IMG/VR virus record: IMGVR_UViG_3300032224_000484
Span: 1 to 41,155 of that record
Strand: one strand, 5' to 3'
Origin: a virus
DNA length: 41,155 bases
Under the pieces are notes generated by a model. It did not search any database, had not been told where the DNA came from, and was given only the letters and a program-made list of their open reading frames with translations. The stretch's first letter is position 1; the number at the start of each line of letters is the position of its first letter. A program made the translations under genes and the position numbers. Below are positions 40,044 through 41,155 of this stretch, one piece after another.

Positions 40044-40443
40044 ATTTGATACCACTGCGGTAGATTTATCTGGCATTCTTAATACGAGTGCAGAAGATAA
40101 AGCGAAACAGTTGCCTGACCCAAAAACTTTCCACATTCTGTGCGTTGTTCCAGAAGCGATGGAGCAGTACCACGATAGCGAAGTTGGCATCATTAAAGCA
40201 GGGGACACCATGCACTATGAAGAAGTACTGACCCCAGTACTATTTGTAGTCAAGCTTGGCCCCGATGCTTATAAAGACGCATCTCGCTTTCCTAGTGGGC
40301 CATCATGTAAGGAAGGTGACTTCATCATCGTTCGACCCAATTCAGGCACCCGCTTGAAGATTCATGGCAGAGAGTTTCGCATCATCAATGACACCTCAAT
40401 CGAGGCAGTAGTTGAAGACCCCCGTGGCATTACACGAGCATAA
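40036..40443 (+). CDS. GroES-like co-chaperonin (candidate)
   Basis: 135 residues from the ATG at 40036 (GGAG upstream). The core PDPKTFHILCVVPEAMEQYH, then GIIKAGDTMHYEEVLTPVLF, GDFIIVRPNSGTRLKIHGRE and FRIINDTSIEAVVEDPRG follows the order of the chaperonin-10 fold: opening strand, mobile-loop-like segment, G-D-x-V-L/I strand, 'K-x-x-G-x-E-[FY]-x-I-I' and a final strand. Position between portal and scaffold fits a T4 gp31-like helper in capsid folding. The fold assignment is by motif reading, so moderate confidence. Confidence 0.6.
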   Translation: MSEFDTTAVDLSGILNTSAEDKAKQLPDPKTFHILCVVPEAMEQYHDSEVGIIKAGDTMHYEEVLTPVLFVVKLGPDAYKDASRFPSGPSCKEGDFIIVRPNSGTRLKIHGREFRIINDTSIEAVVEDPRGITRA

Positions 40444-40453
40444 GGAGTAACAC

Positions 40454-41155
40454 ATGATAGATGACTATGAATTGCCTGATCCCGATAAAAAGGGAAAAGC
40501 TCAAGAAGAAGACAAGTTTGAGATCGAAATAGAGGACGATACTCCGCCGGAAGATCGTGGGCGCAAGCCTATGAAAGAACCCGTCGAGGATATAACTGAA
40601 GATGAACTATCGTCATATGACGAGAAGGTTCAAGCGCGAATGAAGAAATTCACTCGTGGCTACCACGACGAACGCAGGGCAAAAGAAACCGCGCTACGTG
40701 AGCGTGAAGCCGCTGAAGCCTACGCACGACAAGTCGTTGAAGAGAACAAAAAGCTTCAACAACAACTTTCTAGTGGCAGTAAAGTATTCATTGAGCAGTC
40801 GCAATCCTCTGCCGCAATTGAGCTTGAAGCCGCTAAGAAAAAGTACAAGGAAGCCTACGAAGCAGGCGATGTAGATGCTTTAACCGACGCACAAGGCGAC
40901 ATTGCTGAAGCTACGTTAAAACTAGATAAGACCCGTGGTATGAAACCTATTGAGGTTGAAGAACACGAGTTCAAACCTACTCAACCCGCCCAACCAGACA
41001 AACCTAACCTTACTCCCCGCACCCAGAAGTGGATTGACAACAACAGCGACTGGTGGGGTAAAGACGACGAAATGACAATGACCGCAATGGGTATTGACAG
41101 GAAGTTACAGAAGGAGTATGGTGCGGACTATGTAGGTACTGAAGAGTACTTTCAA
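40454..41155 (+). CDS. Scaffolding-protein-like gene, 5' part
   Basis: 234 residues visible; the frame runs off the window. Start ATG at 40454 with AGGAG. The sequence is highly charged and helical: an acidic N-terminus (EIEIEDDTPPEDRGRKPMKE), KVQARMKKFTRGYHDERRAK, then a coiled coil (ALREREAAEAYARQVVEENK and on) and later QKWIDNNSDWWGKDDEM. This is the usual profile of phage scaffolding proteins, and the location after portal supports it; the capsid gene is expected next, outside the window. Confidence 0.8.
   Translation, partial: MIDDYELPDPDKKGKAQEEDKFEIEIEDDTPPEDRGRKPMKEPVEDITEDELSSYDEKVQARMKKFTRGYHDERRAKETALREREAAEAYARQVVEENKKLQQQLSSGSKVFIEQSQSSAAIELEAAKKKYKEAYEAGDVDALTDAQGDIAEATLKLDKTRGMKPIEVEEHEFKPTQPAQPDKPNLTPRTQKWIDNNSDWWGKDDEMTMTAMGIDRKLQKEYGADYVGTEEYFQ

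Noticed and set aside
1-41155. tRNA genes, integrase or attachment sites, insertion sequences
   Set aside because: None seen on reading either strand; no tyrosine or serine recombinase motifs and no transposase, so no claim of lysogeny is made.

Overview
The window is most of a double-stranded DNA tailed phage genome (Caudoviricetes). It carries small and large terminase subunits, a portal, a scaffold-like gene, tail proteins, a family A DNA polymerase, a primase-helicase and an SNF2-like helicase. There is no cellular housekeeping gene, rRNA or tRNA. The host is probably a Gram-negative bacterium, because the phage promoters are near-consensus sigma70 promoters and I see no phage RNA polymerase in the window. 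The very large portal, the giant internal-virion-type protein and the absence of a recognisable tape measure or sheath suggest a podovirus-like particle; this is inference. I see no integrase, holin or endolysin. Capsid and tail-tube genes would lie beyond the right edge, so the sequence is probably a cut from a circular or permuted map.

Layout. (1) Positions 2-13833, plus strand: late virion genes, namely the C-terminus of a tail fibre, two glycine/glutamine-rich virion proteins flanking a GNAT acetyltransferase, and a 2952-residue giant protein with a GNAT-like region, two HExxH zincin motifs, a GHKL ATPase and C-terminal hydrophobic segments. Two small out-of-frame genes with strong ribosome binding sites appear to be nested in its linkers. 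(2) Positions 13832-23492, minus strand: DNA metabolism, with primase-helicase, HTH protein, zinc-finger ssDNA-binding-like protein, SNF2-like helicase, HNH protein, winged-helix protein, Cas4/RecB-like nuclease, DNA polymerase and VRR-NUC nuclease. (3) Positions 23608-34752, minus strand: a long accessory array of mostly tiny, tightly overlapping genes around a MoxR ATPase / VWA-metallopeptidase / DUF3150-like module. (4) Positions 35220-41155, plus strand: packaging and head genes (TerS, TerL, portal, GroES-like protein, scaffold start).

The most striking feature is a 12-bp element, TAACA-NN-TGTTA, present 17 times between 23.6 and 34.9 kb. It sits at operon leaders and gene junctions of the accessory array and in the noncoding hub. 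It often supplies the stop codon of one gene and the start codon of the next, and it lies 33-50 bp downstream of the -10 box of four near-identical promoters. I propose it is a dispersed operator system that controls the whole leftward region, comparable in layout to the stoperators of mycobacteriophage L5. A separate 17-bp palindrome-containing repeat covers the -35 box of two promoters of the replication block. Leftward operons end at classical hairpin-plus-T-run terminators at 34.2, 23.57 and 13.84 kb.
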